Below are positions 1 through 11,200 of a DNA stretch of 58,716 nt, piece after piece. The notes under the pieces are model-generated. The model did no database searches. It was given only the letters and a program-made list of their open reading frames with translations, and was not told where the DNA came from. Source of the stretch: Stentor coeruleus (Eukaryota; Ciliophora; Heterotrichea; Heterotrichida; Stentoridae); assembly GCA_001970955.1 (NCBI GenBank), contig MPUH01000386.1, positions 1 to 58,716 of the forward strand, read 5' to 3'. The position numbers were made by a program, and so were the translations under genes. Position 1 is the stretch's first letter; every line of letters starts with the position of its first letter.

Positions 1-417
1 CAATGGAAGCTTCTCTATTGCAAGGTCTAGCATTATTGAGATAAGATTTTCTAAAGATGAACATTTAATAAAGCCAGTCTTTTCCCAATCGTATAGTTCA
101 AAAATTAATTTTGATTTTAATTCAATTGATCCTTTTGACATAATAATTGAAAGTATAGTCAAATTCATACCTAGTAGAAAACCTCCTTCTGTTTTAAAAC
201 TCTCATAGAACATTTTGCATTTATTATAAGAATTGAAATTTAGTTCTTTGATAATTTTATTCCAAGAGTTTTCTGTAAATCTATGATCTCCTCCAAGATG
301 TTTTTTGTGAATTTTCAAAATGTATTCGGCATCAAATGCTGAATAAGGAAGCAAACACTCGCTTTTCTTGAGTATTTTTTCGAAGCTTGCAGTCTTTCTT
401 GAGCAAGAACAACCCAT
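1..417 (-). CDS. Acylated EF-hand-like protein, partial (runs off window start)
   Basis: The open frame starts at the ATG complement at 415-417 and runs off base 1, so only about 139 N-terminal residues are seen. It begins MGCSCSR: glycine 2 is a classic N-myristoylation site and cysteines 3 and 5 are likely palmitoylation sites (inference), suggesting a membrane-anchored protein. The rest matches the complete gene at 842-1492 almost residue for residue in order (SKGSIELKS, FELYDWEKTGF, LDLAIEK), so the two are tandem paralogs. The FELYDWEKTGF stretch resembles a degenerate EF-hand as in calcineurin-B/NCS-type proteins. The 3' half lies outside the window. Confidence 0.75.
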   Translation of the reverse strand, partial: MGCSCSRKTASFEKILKKSECLLPYSAFDAEYILKIHKKHLGGDHRFTENSWNKIIKELNFNSYNKCKMFYESFKTEGGFLLGMNLTILSIIMSKGSIELKSKLIFELYDWEKTGFIKCSSLENLISIMLDLAIEKLPL

Positions 418-841
418 ATTTATAATATGATATTTGAGAACCATTGATTTTTGCGTTATAATGTACTAATAAACTATTTACACTCTAATTAAGGATATAT
501 ATAATATACAAATCATATGCTCTTATAAACTTATAAAAATTAATCTTATTCTAAGCTTTAAATACTAAACTCATATTGAAATTCTTGATTTTGCCATAAA
601 TTTCAAGTGTATATCGGCTAATAAATATTATATAATTTAGCACTTTAAAGCACGTATTACAATAAAATAATCTTGATTTTGCCATAAATTTCAAGTGTAT
701 ATCGGCTAATAAATATTATATAATTTAGCACTTTAAAGCACGTATTACAATAAAATAATACTTTAAGAACATTTCTCTAGCAAATAATTATAAAACAATT
801 GTCTTCAAAATTATTAATCAAAGTAAAATGAAGTCTAAATA
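418..841. other. Intergenic spacer between tandem paralogs
   Basis: AT-rich spacer upstream of the first and downstream of the second EF-hand-like gene. It carries an exact 88-bp tandem duplication, listed separately. I see no coding sequence in it. Confidence 0.6.
583..758. repeat. Exact 88-bp tandem duplication
   Basis: Bases 583-670 are repeated without mismatch at 671-758 (period 88). The unit starts TCTTGATTTTGCCATAAA and ends with AATAAAATAA. Two copies, no third. Perfect identity in non-coding DNA implies a recent duplication or an assembly duplicate; there is no N at this junction, unlike the other duplicated joins in the window. Confidence 0.95.
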
Positions 842-1492
842 TTATATTCTAGAGTTAAAACCTATATCTTTCGTTCTTAATCTTAAACCAGTAGGGGTAA
901 GCATATCTCTATTGCATTCTTTAGTAAAAAAACTAGTAAATGATTCTTTAGCTACTAAACTTCCAAGATCTTTTAAAAAATCTCTCGATAACTTTTTTAA
1001 TGATTTTTGTTTATAAACCTGCAAGCCAGAAATATATTCAGCAAGTTCTGAATTACTTTTTAAGGATTTGCAAAGTAAAGGAAACTTTTCAATTGCAAGA
1101 TCCAACATTACCGATATAAGATTCTCTAAAGAAGACTCTTTCAAGAAACCAGTTTTTTCCCAATCGTATAATTCAAAAATGTATCTTGATTTTAACTCGA
1201 TTGATCCTTTAGACATCATAATTGAAAGTACTGTCAAGTTTATACCTAAAAAATTTCCTTCTTTTGTTTTAAAGCTTTCGTAAAACATTTTGCACTTGTC
1301 ATAAGGGTCAAATTTTAAATCACTTGCAATTTTATTCCAAGACTTTTCTGTAAATTTATGGTCTTTGCTAAGTTGCCTTTTATGAATCTCCAACATATGA
1401 TCTGCATTAAATTCTGAATAAGGGAGCAGAGTTTCACCATCTTGAAGTAATCCTTCATAGTCTTTAGTTTCTCTAGAACATGAACAACCCAT
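842..1492 (-). CDS. Acylated EF-hand-like calcium sensor protein
   Basis: Complete single-exon gene of 216 aa ending in TAA. The N-terminus MGCSCSRE predicts N-myristoylation at Gly2 and palmitoylation at Cys3/Cys5, so a membrane-tethered protein (inference). Residues about 80-130 (MMSKGSIELKSRYIFELYDWEKTGF) have the helix-loop-helix layout of NCS/calcineurin-B proteins, but the calcium loop is degenerate (DWEKTGF), so calcium binding is doubtful. The C-terminus is basic. A tandem paralog lies just downstream on the same strand (1-417). The exact family is not certain. Confidence 0.75.
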   Translation of the reverse strand: MGCSCSRETKDYEGLLQDGETLLPYSEFNADHMLEIHKRQLSKDHKFTEKSWNKIASDLKFDPYDKCKMFYESFKTKEGNFLGINLTVLSIMMSKGSIELKSRYIFELYDWEKTGFLKESSLENLISVMLDLAIEKFPLLCKSLKSNSELAEYISGLQVYKQKSLKKLSRDFLKDLGSLVAKESFTSFFTKECNRDMLTPTGLRLRTKDIGFNSRI

Positions 1493-2892
1493 TTTTTATT
1501 ATGAGAATTAAAGTTTTTATTATGTGTATTCTTATGGGAAATGGCTTATTATAAAATAAATCTGTAATACAATGTATAATAGAAATCAACAAATTATTAT
1601 AGGATTGATATTTTTATATCAATTTTTGTATATTGATAACAACCTAGGAATAATAAACTTTACTTTAATAATATCTTAAAGCTACTAAAAGTCTATAAAT
1701 AATAAAACTAAATAGAAGATTATTAAAATAATAAGATAAACTTGCTAAAAAATGTATTTGGTTAATCATTTAAGTACAGATTAAAGTATATACATTTTTT
1801 ATTAAAAATTCAAAGTTCTTTTTATAAAAAGATTTTTAGTCCCTATATGATTTACTTTAATAAACTATCTTTGTTTGGATAAACTCAATTCCTTTATTTA
1901 AATATTATTAAATGCTCTTTATGTCTAAAAAATGTTTTAAGTTTTATATCAATTCGGATTAAAGTATTTATAAATTTTTTTAAAATGATTGTTTTAATTT
2001 ATTTAGCATAAAAAAATAAGGTATTAGATAAATAAGCTTTAAAAACATTAGATTTTCAAGAGTTGTTGAATAATTTAATTGACATAAATTTTATTTTGTA
2101 GGATAAACTTATAATTTTATATAGAAATTTACTGCTGGTATTTACTTAAATGTTTTTAATGTCATTTACAATTACCCAAAGTTATTAAGAATTTCTATTA
2201 AATTTCAAATATGCAATCATAAAACTTTTTTTTTTTTTAAGCTATTTGTAGTTGCTCATCGGATTATTTTTTCTTAATAAAAAATTTGTATTCTTCTCCC
2301 ATTTATTTGTGAACAATCCACATTATTCCATTATACAATAAAAAGTATAGAAAAATAATACAATATTCCAATCTCCAGTTTATTATTTATCATAAAAGCT
2401 TATATCATCATCCTAATCTCTAAAAATTGTTTTACATTTATCACCAAAAGATGGATAAGTTGTAATAAACCAAGCAGTAAGTCAAATACATAAAAAAATG
2501 TAGTGCTAAGCTTAAAATTATACTAAAATTTCTTTTAATCTTAATTCTGATTCAGTTTTTACTAATGAAAATACAAGTAAACCTCAAAATAATACTTAAT
2601 AGTTTTTAAAAATAGCTATAAAACAAAAGCTTTCCCAAATCCACACACCTTTCACATCTATATTTGTTACCTAAATTGAGCATATTTTGTATAGAATATA
2701 TTAAATTTACATAAAACACTTTCTAACTATCTTTTTTATATATTATCCTTTTTGTATACTGCATAAGTAATTGTGTTTATCATGTTAAATATTCTATATA
2801 CAAATCGTAATATTATTTAAAAATATGTATATATGGTAAACCCAATAATATTTACTTGGCTAAATTTGATTAGTTACTGTTAATAAACTAAA
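1493..2892. other. Gene-free AT-rich region
   Basis: About 1.4 kb with stop codons in all frames. I see no conserved protein, tRNA or repeat array. It separates two genes transcribed away from each other, so it should hold both upstream regions. Confidence 0.5.
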
Positions 2893-3627
2893 ATGAAAAG
2901 AAATCAAAATAAATCACTTTCATCCCCCAACATCATGGCATTACTCAAGGAAAATATCTCTCCTATGCATTTAAGTAGTGTTTCTCCAGGAGTCTCACCA
3001 TCTACTTATAAAATTTTGAATTTACCTTTAGATCAGTCTTTTTACTTCAAAACTAATACATTTTTTGCAAGTGATGCTTTGTTATACGAGCTTCAGTTAC
3101 TAGGCGAAAATAATCCAATTGATGAATACTCAACAGAGGATAGACTAAAGTCTATACGGAAAGCAAAAAGCGCATGTAGCCGTGTTAAGTCTTGCTATTT
3201 TATATCTAAAGATAAGGTCATTATTGAAGATTTAGAAGAAAGTTCTCAGGTGTCTGATAAAATCCACAAAGATATTGAGCCAAGGAGAATTGAAATAAAA
3301 GAAAAAGCAGTCATTTTGTCTAAACCACCAAATAAAAAGAGACTTGAAAGAGGCACTTTTGAAGATGAAAAGGTAACTATTAGAAAATTCAGAGGTAAAG
3401 TTAAAACGTACAACCTTAAAAAGCGATTTGGTTTTGTTAAGGTGGATAACGATGATAAACTTGAACTTTTTATTTGTGAAGATGATATCGTTTTATCAGG
3501 TGTAAACATTAAGAATTTTAAAGATAGCGTGTATAAAAAGAAACCAATTTTTCTCAGATTCAACATCAAAAAGCATATCAGGGAAGGAAAAGAGATCCAA
3601 AAAGCTGTTGAAATAGAAATTTTATAA
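2893..3627 (+). CDS. Cold-shock-domain-like protein
   Basis: Single exon, 244 aa, TAA stop. Residues 1-165 are low-complexity and charged with no family I recognise. Residues about 166-244 look like a cold-shock (OB-fold) nucleic-acid-binding domain: RGKVKTYNLKKRFGFVKVD corresponds to the family pattern G-x-V-K-x-F-x-x-x-K-G-F-G-F-I-x-x-D (RNP1-like), followed by an FICEDDI strand matching the usual FVHxSxI. The aromatic F-G-F core is present but the glycine before it is Arg. A role in RNA binding or translation control is inference from the fold. Confidence 0.65.
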   Translation: MKRNQNKSLSSPNIMALLKENISPMHLSSVSPGVSPSTYKILNLPLDQSFYFKTNTFFASDALLYELQLLGENNPIDEYSTEDRLKSIRKAKSACSRVKSCYFISKDKVIIEDLEESSQVSDKIHKDIEPRRIEIKEKAVILSKPPNKKRLERGTFEDEKVTIRKFRGKVKTYNLKKRFGFVKVDNDDKLELFICEDDIVLSGVNIKNFKDSVYKKKPIFLRFNIKKHIREGKEIQKAVEIEIL

Positions 3628-4129
3628 GTTTGATTAGGTATATTTAATTAATCAACTTTAGTTAAATGCACCTATGAGCTATGTGATAATAAACTAATTT
3701 GCAGGCTTCTTGCGATTCAATTAAAATATATGAGCTTATTTAGCTCCTTGGTTTTATAGTCCAAAATCTATGAGTTTTTAAATGATTAATAAAATAATTT
3801 ATTATTTTTAATACTCTCGACCTTAGAAAATATTTTAAGCTGCAAAAATATTGAAATTCTCAAATAGCTAATTTCTCAGTGGATACTTAAAGCATTTTTT
3901 GATAATTAAAAGCTTGTTCCATTTTTAAAAAACATATACTTCACATTATAAGCTTTCAATTTTTTTACTATATTTATTTAAAATGTTTTCTATAATCAAA
4001 ATGCGTATTCTTATCATCCCTTAAAAAATGCTTCAATAAACTAAAATCATAAAAGCCTAGGAATAAAAGTTATTTCTATCTTATATAAAAATCTCCATAT
4101 ATCAAAAACATAAAGAAATATTTTTAGTA
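3628..4129. other. Intergenic region
   Basis: AT-rich, stops in all frames; 3' region of the cold-shock gene and upstream region of the FHA gene. Nothing else seen. Confidence 0.5.
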
Positions 4130-5107
4130 ATGTGTTTAAAAATATGGGAAACTCAGGAGTAATTCTCAAGTAGGTGTTGCAATGTTCATGGTACAGTAGA
4201 AGAGCTGCAGACTGACGGGTATGTTACTGAAGAAAATGATAAAGTCCCAGAAATCACAATCGAAGAAGCCCGTATGGAAATTTTACTTATTTTACAAAAA
4301 ATCCGAGAAGGAGAAAACTGTTTTAGATTCAAAGAAAACTTCCTAAACCCAGAACGGCTTGAAAAACTTAAAACTATCACAAAATCATTAAGAATAAAAG
4401 TTCAAAACAGTAATGTTATTCCTAAAGGCACTATTATTGATATCACACCTTTAGGACTTACTTTAACTAAACGTAAAACCCAAGATGGGGTGGTATATTT
4501 TGCAAACAAACGCAAAACTTTTCCTAAAAGAGATGTTACAGCTGATTTTGTTATCCCTACAATTACAATTCCTGAAACTCGAGAACCACATTTTCTTATA
4601 TATTACTCATTAGATACAGACAAATTTGTTTTAAGGGATTTAGGTGTTGGAAATGGAACGTTTATTAAAGTTGAGGAAACTTATATGATTTCAGATAATA
4701 CTTTGATTAATGTTGGAGAATCGTATATACTCATGACAATATTTAAAAAGAATACTAATGATTCATTACCTACATTGTGTATGAAAGTATATTCTGGGAC
4801 TCGTATTGGTGAAGTTATGTATTTTTATGCACAAGAATGTTATGTTAAAGAGGTTTATATAGGAAGAGGGAAGGATTGTCAAGTTCAAATTGATGACACA
4901 ATGATCTCAAACCATCAAGCGACCGTGTTTTTCAGCAGCCAAAAAGGCTGGATGCTAGTAGACGGAGACCTCAGCACCCAACGACCCAGCACAAACGGAA
5001 CCTGGTAACCCTTATTCAGGATCTGCGCCTGCCAAGACTACGAATTCACAGGGACTATCGACTTTAAAGCTTGTTCAACACTTTTCAGAGCTACAATAAT
5101 TAACTAG
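4130..5107 (+). CDS. Double FHA-domain protein (two 15-nt introns)
   Basis: Three exons: 4130-4158, 4174-5004 and 5020-5107, joined by introns GTAATTCTCAAGTAG and GTAACCCTTATTCAG. The spliced product is 315 aa and starts MCLKIWETQ. The upstream in-frame stops force this first exon; the nearer ATG at 4144 gives the wrong frame. Two forkhead-associated domains are visible: a diverged one around LRDLGVGNGTFIKV and a clear one at the C-terminus with the GR (VYIGRGKDCQVQI), S-N-H-Q and N-G-T-W motifs, the last completed only by splicing. FHA domains bind phosphothreonine peptides, so an adaptor role in kinase signalling is likely; partner unknown. Confidence 0.85.
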
Positions 5108-5285
5108 TATAAATTTCTTATATAATCATTATTCCTAACCTAAATTCTCATAATTTATTTTCCTTTATCCATTCTATTTATCAGCATTTTTCCTTTTTAT
5201 CTATACCTTTTATCCTATCTACCATAATTCTTCCTTTATCAATATAAAATATACTATCAAAAACAATTAAATAATATAGATTACT

Positions 5286-6507
5286 ATGGACACAGAATTA
5301 GATAAACTTTTAGACCAAGTTCAGTCATTTTGTAGCCCAATCGACGCAAAATTGTACACGAAATTAGTCAACCAATCGCATAGTAGACCAAGTCTTATGT
5401 TTACAGCTTCACAGAGTTGGAAATCTGTCGTTCATAGGTTAGGATCTTTTGGTCCACACCCTGCATTTTTAATAGATGCTGGAAGTAGCGAAGAGGGATC
5501 TGATGATGACATTTGCTTTCCATCAATCCGTCAAGTAACAGAAAGCATTTTAGATAGCCAATATACAAATATTACAGTATTTTTTTATGTAGGATACACC
5601 AACACATACAAGGTATCATCAGCCTGCTTTGATAATCTTTAATATTGATAAGAGGATGTCTATGTATCAGGCTAAGAGTATTTTAATGAAAATGGGCAAT
5701 GGGGTTTCGAAAGTTGTCCCTGTAGATTTTGCTTCTGACAATGGGTTTATTCATTGTGGAGTTGTGTACTTTTCTAATCTAGAAGAAGGTAAGGGCTAGA
5801 AAGCTTCATCAATGTATACCAGGCTATCTAAATATGAGAGAAGAGGTCGTTTAGGGTCTAAACTTCAGAAAATCCCAGGGGCGCAAATCCCTATGAGTGT
5901 TAGATGGTTTACATATCAAGTATTAGATTCAGGACTTGAATGGACTGCGGTTATGCTTAGAGGATTAAGGCAAAACGTATCTAAAAGGGAAATTGAAGAG
6001 AAGTTTTCAGGTTTATGCATAAGAGCAGAACAGCCAAGAGACTTAAATGGAGAATGGTGTACTCTTGTTATAGTAAAATCTATCATTGAAGCTGAAAAAA
6101 TCATTAAAAACTACAAGTCCTCAGGACTATCTGGAAAAGTTGATTTACACCCATATTCTTCTATATTTAAAAACCCTGAATTATCATTGGATATTGTATT
6201 TCATGAATATAGGAAAAGAAGGAAAATGCTATTACAGCCTGGGTGTCTTAAAATATTAAGGCTTACTGACACACATAATGAGTCTGAAGATGCGAAGTCA
6301 CTTATAAGTTCAGTTTCAGGTACAGTTGAAGATGGAGAAATCGCTGACACTGAGACACCTTCTTCAGATAATCTTGAGAATTGTTATGTGTTTTATGAAC
6401 ACCCAGGAACTTATATCAATAAAGACGAAGAAGTTAGTTTTCATTCAGGGGTTGTGGTCAAAACTGTTTTATCTTTGCCTAATAAAGTGAATAATTATAG
6501 CCAATAA
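5286..6507 (+). CDS. RNA-binding protein with two RRM-like domains (two introns)
   Basis: Three exons: 5286-5576, 5593-5788 and 5804-6507, giving 396 aa. Intron 1 is the only 16-nt intron seen here (GTATTTTTTTATGTAG); intron 2 is GTAAGGGCTAGAAAG. RRM1 has an RNP2-like strand ALIIFNID and a later VVYFSN strand, with the linking helix MYQAKSIL. RRM2 has RNP2-like AVMLRGL, helix SKREIEEKF and RNP1-like GEWCTLVIV. The N-terminal ~100 residues and C-terminal acidic tail (EDGEIADTETPSSD) look disordered. BRAP2-type RRMs are an alternative reading of the first domain. RNA target unknown. Confidence 0.75.
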
Positions 6508-7404
6508 GAACTTTGTCAGATTGGATTTATAGGGTTTTTTAATGTGAGATATAAAAAAATATGCTAAAAAAGTGCAGGATATTATAATGTTGTGAGTGTA
6601 TATGGAAAGGTATAAGTAAGCTATGTGATGATATAGGAAAATATTTATAAATATTTTGAGATTAGTTTTTCATTTGAATTATTATTTGTTATTAGAAGCA
6701 AGTAAAGTGGTTTATTGTAATAGGATATAAGATGAATTTATGAATGAAAGATGATAAGAGGGTTGTGGATAAGTTTTTGCAAATGATTAAAAAGGTATGT
6801 TAGAAGGGAAGTTTTAGTTGTTTAGGATTTTTTATGTCAAATACTGTTTTGGTTTATGATAATGTTTTACTAGAGTTGAAATAATTACTTGATTTTACAA
6901 ATTTAACAGTTTGTTAATGTTTTTTTATAGTTTTTATTTTTTTCACAGCAAAAAGAAAGTAAAATTAAAATAATGATGAACAAAATCTTAAAGCAAAGCT
7001 AAAAAAAATTCCTACTTCTCAGCCTACACAAACTAAATAATTATCAAATAAAAACAAACTTTTAATGAATTTCTGCTATAATAAACACTCATAAATACTA
7101 TCATCAAAAAGTAAAATCCCACAAATCTCATCATTTCCAAAATTTTCAATAATTATTCCTCTCCAATACATAAACCTCAAATCCAAAAGCCTAACTTCCT
7201 TTCATTATTTCCACAACACAAAAATCACACCCTAATCAGCATCTTCACCCAATAATTCCCATCTTTAAATTCTCTAAATAACTTTAATGGATCTCCAGGA
7301 AATAGAGACCCATCAAAAACAATCAAACCTATAAAACGTAAAATTTTCATCATCACATTTAACCTAAACTAAATAAAAACTTCTTATAGTGGTTGATAAT
7401 AAAA
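6508..7404. other. Intergenic region with strand-composition switch
   Basis: No gene seen. The first ~450 bases are G-rich and C-poor on the + strand; from about 6960 the sequence turns C-rich and G-poor up to the RPS13 start. The switch probably marks the border between 3' region of one gene and 5' region of the next. Confidence 0.6.
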
Positions 7405-7860
7405 ATGGGAAGAATGCATTCAGATGGTAAAGGTATTGCGGCTTCAGCCTTGCCTTACAAGCGCGCTCCTCCTACCTGGCTAAAAGTTTCAGGCCAGGAA
7501 GTCAGCGAGCACATCGTAAAATTGGCCAGAAAAGGTCTTTACCCATCTCAAATCGGGGTGATTCTAAGAGATACAGCCGGCATTCCCCAAGTGAAATCCA
7601 TCACCGGAGCCAAAATCCTAAGAATCCTCAAGAAAAACGGCATTGCTCCAGAAATCCCTGAAGATCTTTACAATCTCATCAAAAAAGCTGTGTCTGTAAG
7701 AAAGCATTTGGAAAAGTTCAGAAAAGACAAAGACAGCAAGTTTAGGCTTATTCTGATCGAATCCAGAATTCACAGACTAGCCAGATACTACAAGCGTACA
7801 AAGAAGCTCCCTGCAAACTGGAGATACAACTCAGCAACAGCTTCAGCTTTAGTAAGTTAA
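7405..7860 (+). CDS. RPS13: 40S ribosomal protein uS15 (RPS13)
   Basis: The true start is the ATG at 7405 ([10 protein letters not shown]), the conserved RPS13 N-terminus, giving 151 aa, the same length as the human protein. An in-frame TTG 12 bases upstream is not needed. Diagnostic stretches are [73 protein letters not shown] and the C-terminus TASALVS. It is a structural protein of the small subunit that contacts 18S rRNA helix 22 and bridges to 60S. Codon use is visibly richer in C-ending codons than in its neighbours, fitting high expression. Confidence 0.98.
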   Translation: MGRMHSDGKGIAASALPYKRAPPTWLKVSGQEVSEHIVKLARKGLYPSQIGVILRDTAGIPQVKSITGAKILRILKKNGIAPEIPEDLYNLIKKAVSVRKHLEKFRKDKDSKFRLILIESRIHRLARYYKRTKKLPANWRYNSATASALVS

Positions 7861-7974
7861 TTTAGAACCAATCTAATATTCTATATGTTTCATATAATTT
7901 TCAGTTTATATGAGCTTTTAGATTAAAGGTTTTCTTTAGAATGATTGGTTTTTTAGCTTAGGAGCTTACAAAAA

Positions 7975-8835
7975 ATGGTTGGAATTGAAAGTTATTCTAA
8001 TCTTGCCAAACAACAGGAGGATTTAGTGAAGAAAGGGTTCTGCTTTGGACAATTAGCTGCTGTGGCCTTATATGCGAAAATGCCTCAAGGGATAAATTTC
8101 AAAAGTTCTTTTAAATACAACACTGGGTCAGATGATATAGTCCAAAACACTTCTTCAGCATATTTGCATTACAAGTCAAGTCAATTCACTTTGAAAGAAG
8201 AAGCATTTTCATCTAGTCTTTATAAAGTTGTATTAGAACTTATGCCATCATCATATAAACAGTTTAAAGGTAAAGTCGAAAGTGAAATTAATGGGAAAAC
8301 TGATTCAAAAAAAATAACTGCTTCAGTTGAGTATTCTTCTAATAAAGTTAAATCAAAAATTGCTATTAATGAAGAGATGCTTGTTAAAGCTAGTGCTGTT
8401 GGAGAAGTTAAGCCTGGAAAAGGTCTTGGAGTTGATTTAGCATTTGATTCACAAGCTAAAAGATTTGCAGGTTATAATGCAGCTTTATGGTGGTATGAGG
8501 ATAATTTTAGAGTTGTATTGAAGCATATAAGTGTTGATAAGAAAAATTATAAGTTTGGAAATTTAGGGTTTTCTGGGCTTTATAATTGGTGTCCAAAACT
8601 TAAAGTTGGTGCTGGGGTAACTTATGCTAAAGGAGGGGATTCAGAGATTAAAGTTGGTTTACAGTATTTACCTGCTGATGGAAGCGTTTTTAAAGCTAGA
8701 GTTGATCAAGGAGGGGTTTTAGGTTTTAGTTTGAGGCATAAAGTGTGTGAGAGAGTTACTTTGGTCACTGCTTCACAGTTTAGTATTGGAGATCCAAGAG
8801 CAGTGTTTGGTTTGAGAGTTAAGATTAATCAATAG
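7975..8835 (+). CDS. Mitochondrial outer-membrane porin (VDAC)
   Basis: Single exon, 286 aa, the normal VDAC length, TAG stop. The protein is made of alternating hydrophobic/polar strands typical of the 19-strand Porin_3 barrel. It has the early LVKKGFCFGQLAAVALYA segment, and GLGVDLAFDSQAKRFAGYNA where the eukaryotic porin signature lies, and ends FGLRVKINQ like other VDACs. It would pass ATP, ADP and ions across the mitochondrial outer membrane. Only one copy is seen in the window; paralog status unknown. Confidence 0.9.
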   Translation: MVGIESYSNLAKQQEDLVKKGFCFGQLAAVALYAKMPQGINFKSSFKYNTGSDDIVQNTSSAYLHYKSSQFTLKEEAFSSSLYKVVLELMPSSYKQFKGKVESEINGKTDSKKITASVEYSSNKVKSKIAINEEMLVKASAVGEVKPGKGLGVDLAFDSQAKRFAGYNAALWWYEDNFRVVLKHISVDKKNYKFGNLGFSGLYNWCPKLKVGAGVTYAKGGDSEIKVGLQYLPADGSVFKARVDQGGVLGFSLRHKVCERVTLVTASQFSIGDPRAVFGLRVKINQ

Positions 8836-9247
8836 TTTTTTAGTTTTATTTTGACATTTGAAGGAATAATTTTAAAAAAAAATTGTGGTGGATGAATTTT
8901 ATTAGCGGTATTGAAGAAGTTTATGAGTTATTAGAGGAAAAGTTATGTTGAGATTATAATATAAAATGATTATTTTTTGGGTAAATTATCTGGATTAGAG
9001 TGAAATTTATGATATTTTTGAGATAAAAAACAGAAAATCGTGATAAGCATAACTTTTATCGTAAATATAAAGCTAAATCATAATCAAACTAAACTCAAAA
9101 GCCAAAAGTAAAAAAAAAACTTATCTAAACCAAAAAATCACTATATATCCCAAAGCACTTCACCTCCCTTTCACCAACCTTCTATCTTCAAAACCACTTA
9201 TCATATCATCCAAAAAAACTCTTATTTTAATTTGTTATATTATCTAT
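8836..9247. other. Convergent intergenic region
   Basis: Between two converging genes. G-rich to about 9040, then C-rich, so both 3' flanks are G-rich on their own coding strand. No gene seen. Confidence 0.5.
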
Positions 9248-9751
9248 CTAATTAATCAAAAGGGCCGCAGCTTCTCTAGCTCTCTTAATTTCAAGTTCCT
9301 CATCCATAGCTGCATCAAAAACTTCTTCTTCAATAGCATGTTCAGTCTGTAAATCTGAAATCATATCATTAATCCCATCAATCGTATCTTGTGCTTCATC
9401 AATACAAGCTTGCCTTTCTTGAGGATTAGGAATTTCTTCACATGCTTTAATATCTGCCATAGCTTGACTAATAGCACCTTCTGTTTGTGAATAGAACTCA
9501 TCTTCAGCTGAAGCTTCTGACATTTTCCAGTCATTTATTTCTTTTTCTAACTGTGCAGCAGTCATATCTTCTACTGGGATAGAAAACTCAGGTAATCCAT
9601 GTCCAGCAGGAGGGTCAACTTCATCATAAGTGATTTTCCCATCACCATTTCTATCATCTTGGAGTTTTAATGATAAGAATTGAGATTTAAATACCTCAGA
9701 ACGTGATATGACAGTTCCTAATAGAATAGCTATCAACAATAAGACTTTCAT
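9248..9751 (-). CDS. Small secreted protein with one EF-hand loop
   Basis: Single exon, 167 aa, TAG stop. The N-terminus MKVLLLIAILLGTVISRS is a good signal peptide. Near residues 33-46 there is a canonical-looking EF-hand loop, DRNGDGKITYDEV, with D/N/D/K/T/E at the ligand positions. The rest is acidic, helical and rich in Ala/Glu, with two cysteines (KACEEI, RQACIDEA) that could form a disulfide. Likely an ER-luminal, alveolar or secreted calcium-binding protein (inference). Confidence 0.8.
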   Translation of the reverse strand: MKVLLLIAILLGTVISRSEVFKSQFLSLKLQDDRNGDGKITYDEVDPPAGHGLPEFSIPVEDMTAAQLEKEINDWKMSEASAEDEFYSQTEGAISQAMADIKACEEIPNPQERQACIDEAQDTIDGINDMISDLQTEHAIEEEVFDAAMDEELEIKRAREAAALLIN

Positions 9752-10207
9752 ATTATAAGTTACCGTTTTGGTTAAGAATTTTATGATGAAATATGATTTA
9801 AGAAAATAATATGATTGAATAAATTAAAAGATGAGAAAGGGTTTTAAGAATTAGATTAGGGGTTTTTGAAAATGATTAGAGGTAAGGGTAGGATGATTAT
9901 TTTAAGATATGAATATTTGGGAAAAGGTTTTAGATATGGGAGAATTTATAGATAATGATATGATAATAGATATAGAAAGGGTGGATAAGATTTTAATATT
10001 ATTTAAGAGAAAAGTGATATTAGAACTTGTGGGGTTTAAATATATAGGAATTTTATTATGAGAAAATAATATTAATTTGATACTAAATTATTATAAGCAA
10101 TATACTGCCATAACATCCCACGGTCAGTATTGAATTTATATCAGAATTTTATATATACCTAACTTGAAATAACATATTAAAATGAATAAATTTTATATCC
10201 AGTTCCC
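9752..10207. other. Intergenic region
   Basis: G-rich on + (the upstream flank of the secreted EF-hand gene) to about 10080, then plain AT-rich. No gene seen. Confidence 0.5.
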
Positions 10208-11200
10208 TTATTTTTTCTTAGGGAACAAAGGTAAGAAATTAGCTTCTTTTTGATGTTCATAATAAGCAGAACTAGCCGAGCTTTGTGGCCTAGAAAAAAC
10301 AGGTGAAACACTTCTTGTAATTTTCACCGTTTCTTTAACATTTTCATATATCCTCTCTAATTTTTTTTTCTGTTCACTAATTGTATCAGTTATATGTTGA
10401 GTCTCTTTATAAATTTTCATATAAGCTTCTTCTTTCAAATTTATTTTATCACAATTTTGACTTAAATTCTGATAATTTTTATTATATAAATCTGTTATAG
10501 CCCCAATATTATATTTCTCAAGTATTCCTAATACAAATTTCATTAACCCTAAAGCTATAAAAGATAAATTTTCAGTATTCTGATTCATTTTTAATATAAA
10601 AGCTTCTTCAGATATAAAAATGTTATTGAATTCTGATTGAACTTTTGAGTTATCCTTGATTGAAGATAACATAAATTTTGAATATCTTTGCAACTCATTA
10701 TTATTATCAGCTTTAAATGATTCTTGATAATTAAGAAGTTGTTCATGAAGTTTTTTATTAGTGATTTCTAATTCTTTTCTTTGTAAATATTACTTTTCCA
10801 TTTCAAGTATGCAGATTTCTCGACGAAGTTTTGTGATTTCTGTGTGTTTCTCAGTGTTTTCATACTGCGATAATCGGGAGGATTCATTTTTAGTTTGATT
10901 GATTTTTATTGATGATTTAGAATAATTTTCAGGGGCATTTTTTGATATGTTTTTGAGTTTTTGGGATGTTTTTTGCATGATTTCTTTAAGTTTACCTACA
11001 GAAGTTAAGGTTTTAAAAGAACTTGATGAAGTCATTTTCGGAGAACTGCCTTCTCGTGGTACTTCACAAGAAAATGACCCTTCGTTTAGGTTGGCTGTTC
11101 GTGTGGTAGGCCGTTCTGAATAAAGTCTTTCAGTTAATTTTTTTGATGATAGAGGTAGTTGTAAATTTAACCTATGGTTTTCCATTCGCTTTATTTCCAT
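10208..11200 (-). CDS. Coiled-coil protein of unknown function (one intron)
   Basis: Two exons on the minus strand, 11200-10794 and 10778-10208, joined by the 15-nt intron GTAATATTTACAAAG (complement of 10779-10793). Spliced length 325 aa. The N-terminal third is Ser/Thr-rich and probably disordered (SSSSFKTLTSVGKL); residues about 110-290 are predicted coiled coil (TKLRREICILEMEKKELEIT spans the splice site). The C-terminus is basic (LFPKKK). A start at the second Met (MENHR) is equally possible. I do not recognise the family. Confidence 0.75.

Noticed and set aside
5661..5677. In-frame 15-nt candidate intron GTATCAGGCTAAGAG in the RRM gene
   Set aside because: It lacks A at -6 and its removal would delete part of the RRM helix; kept as exon.
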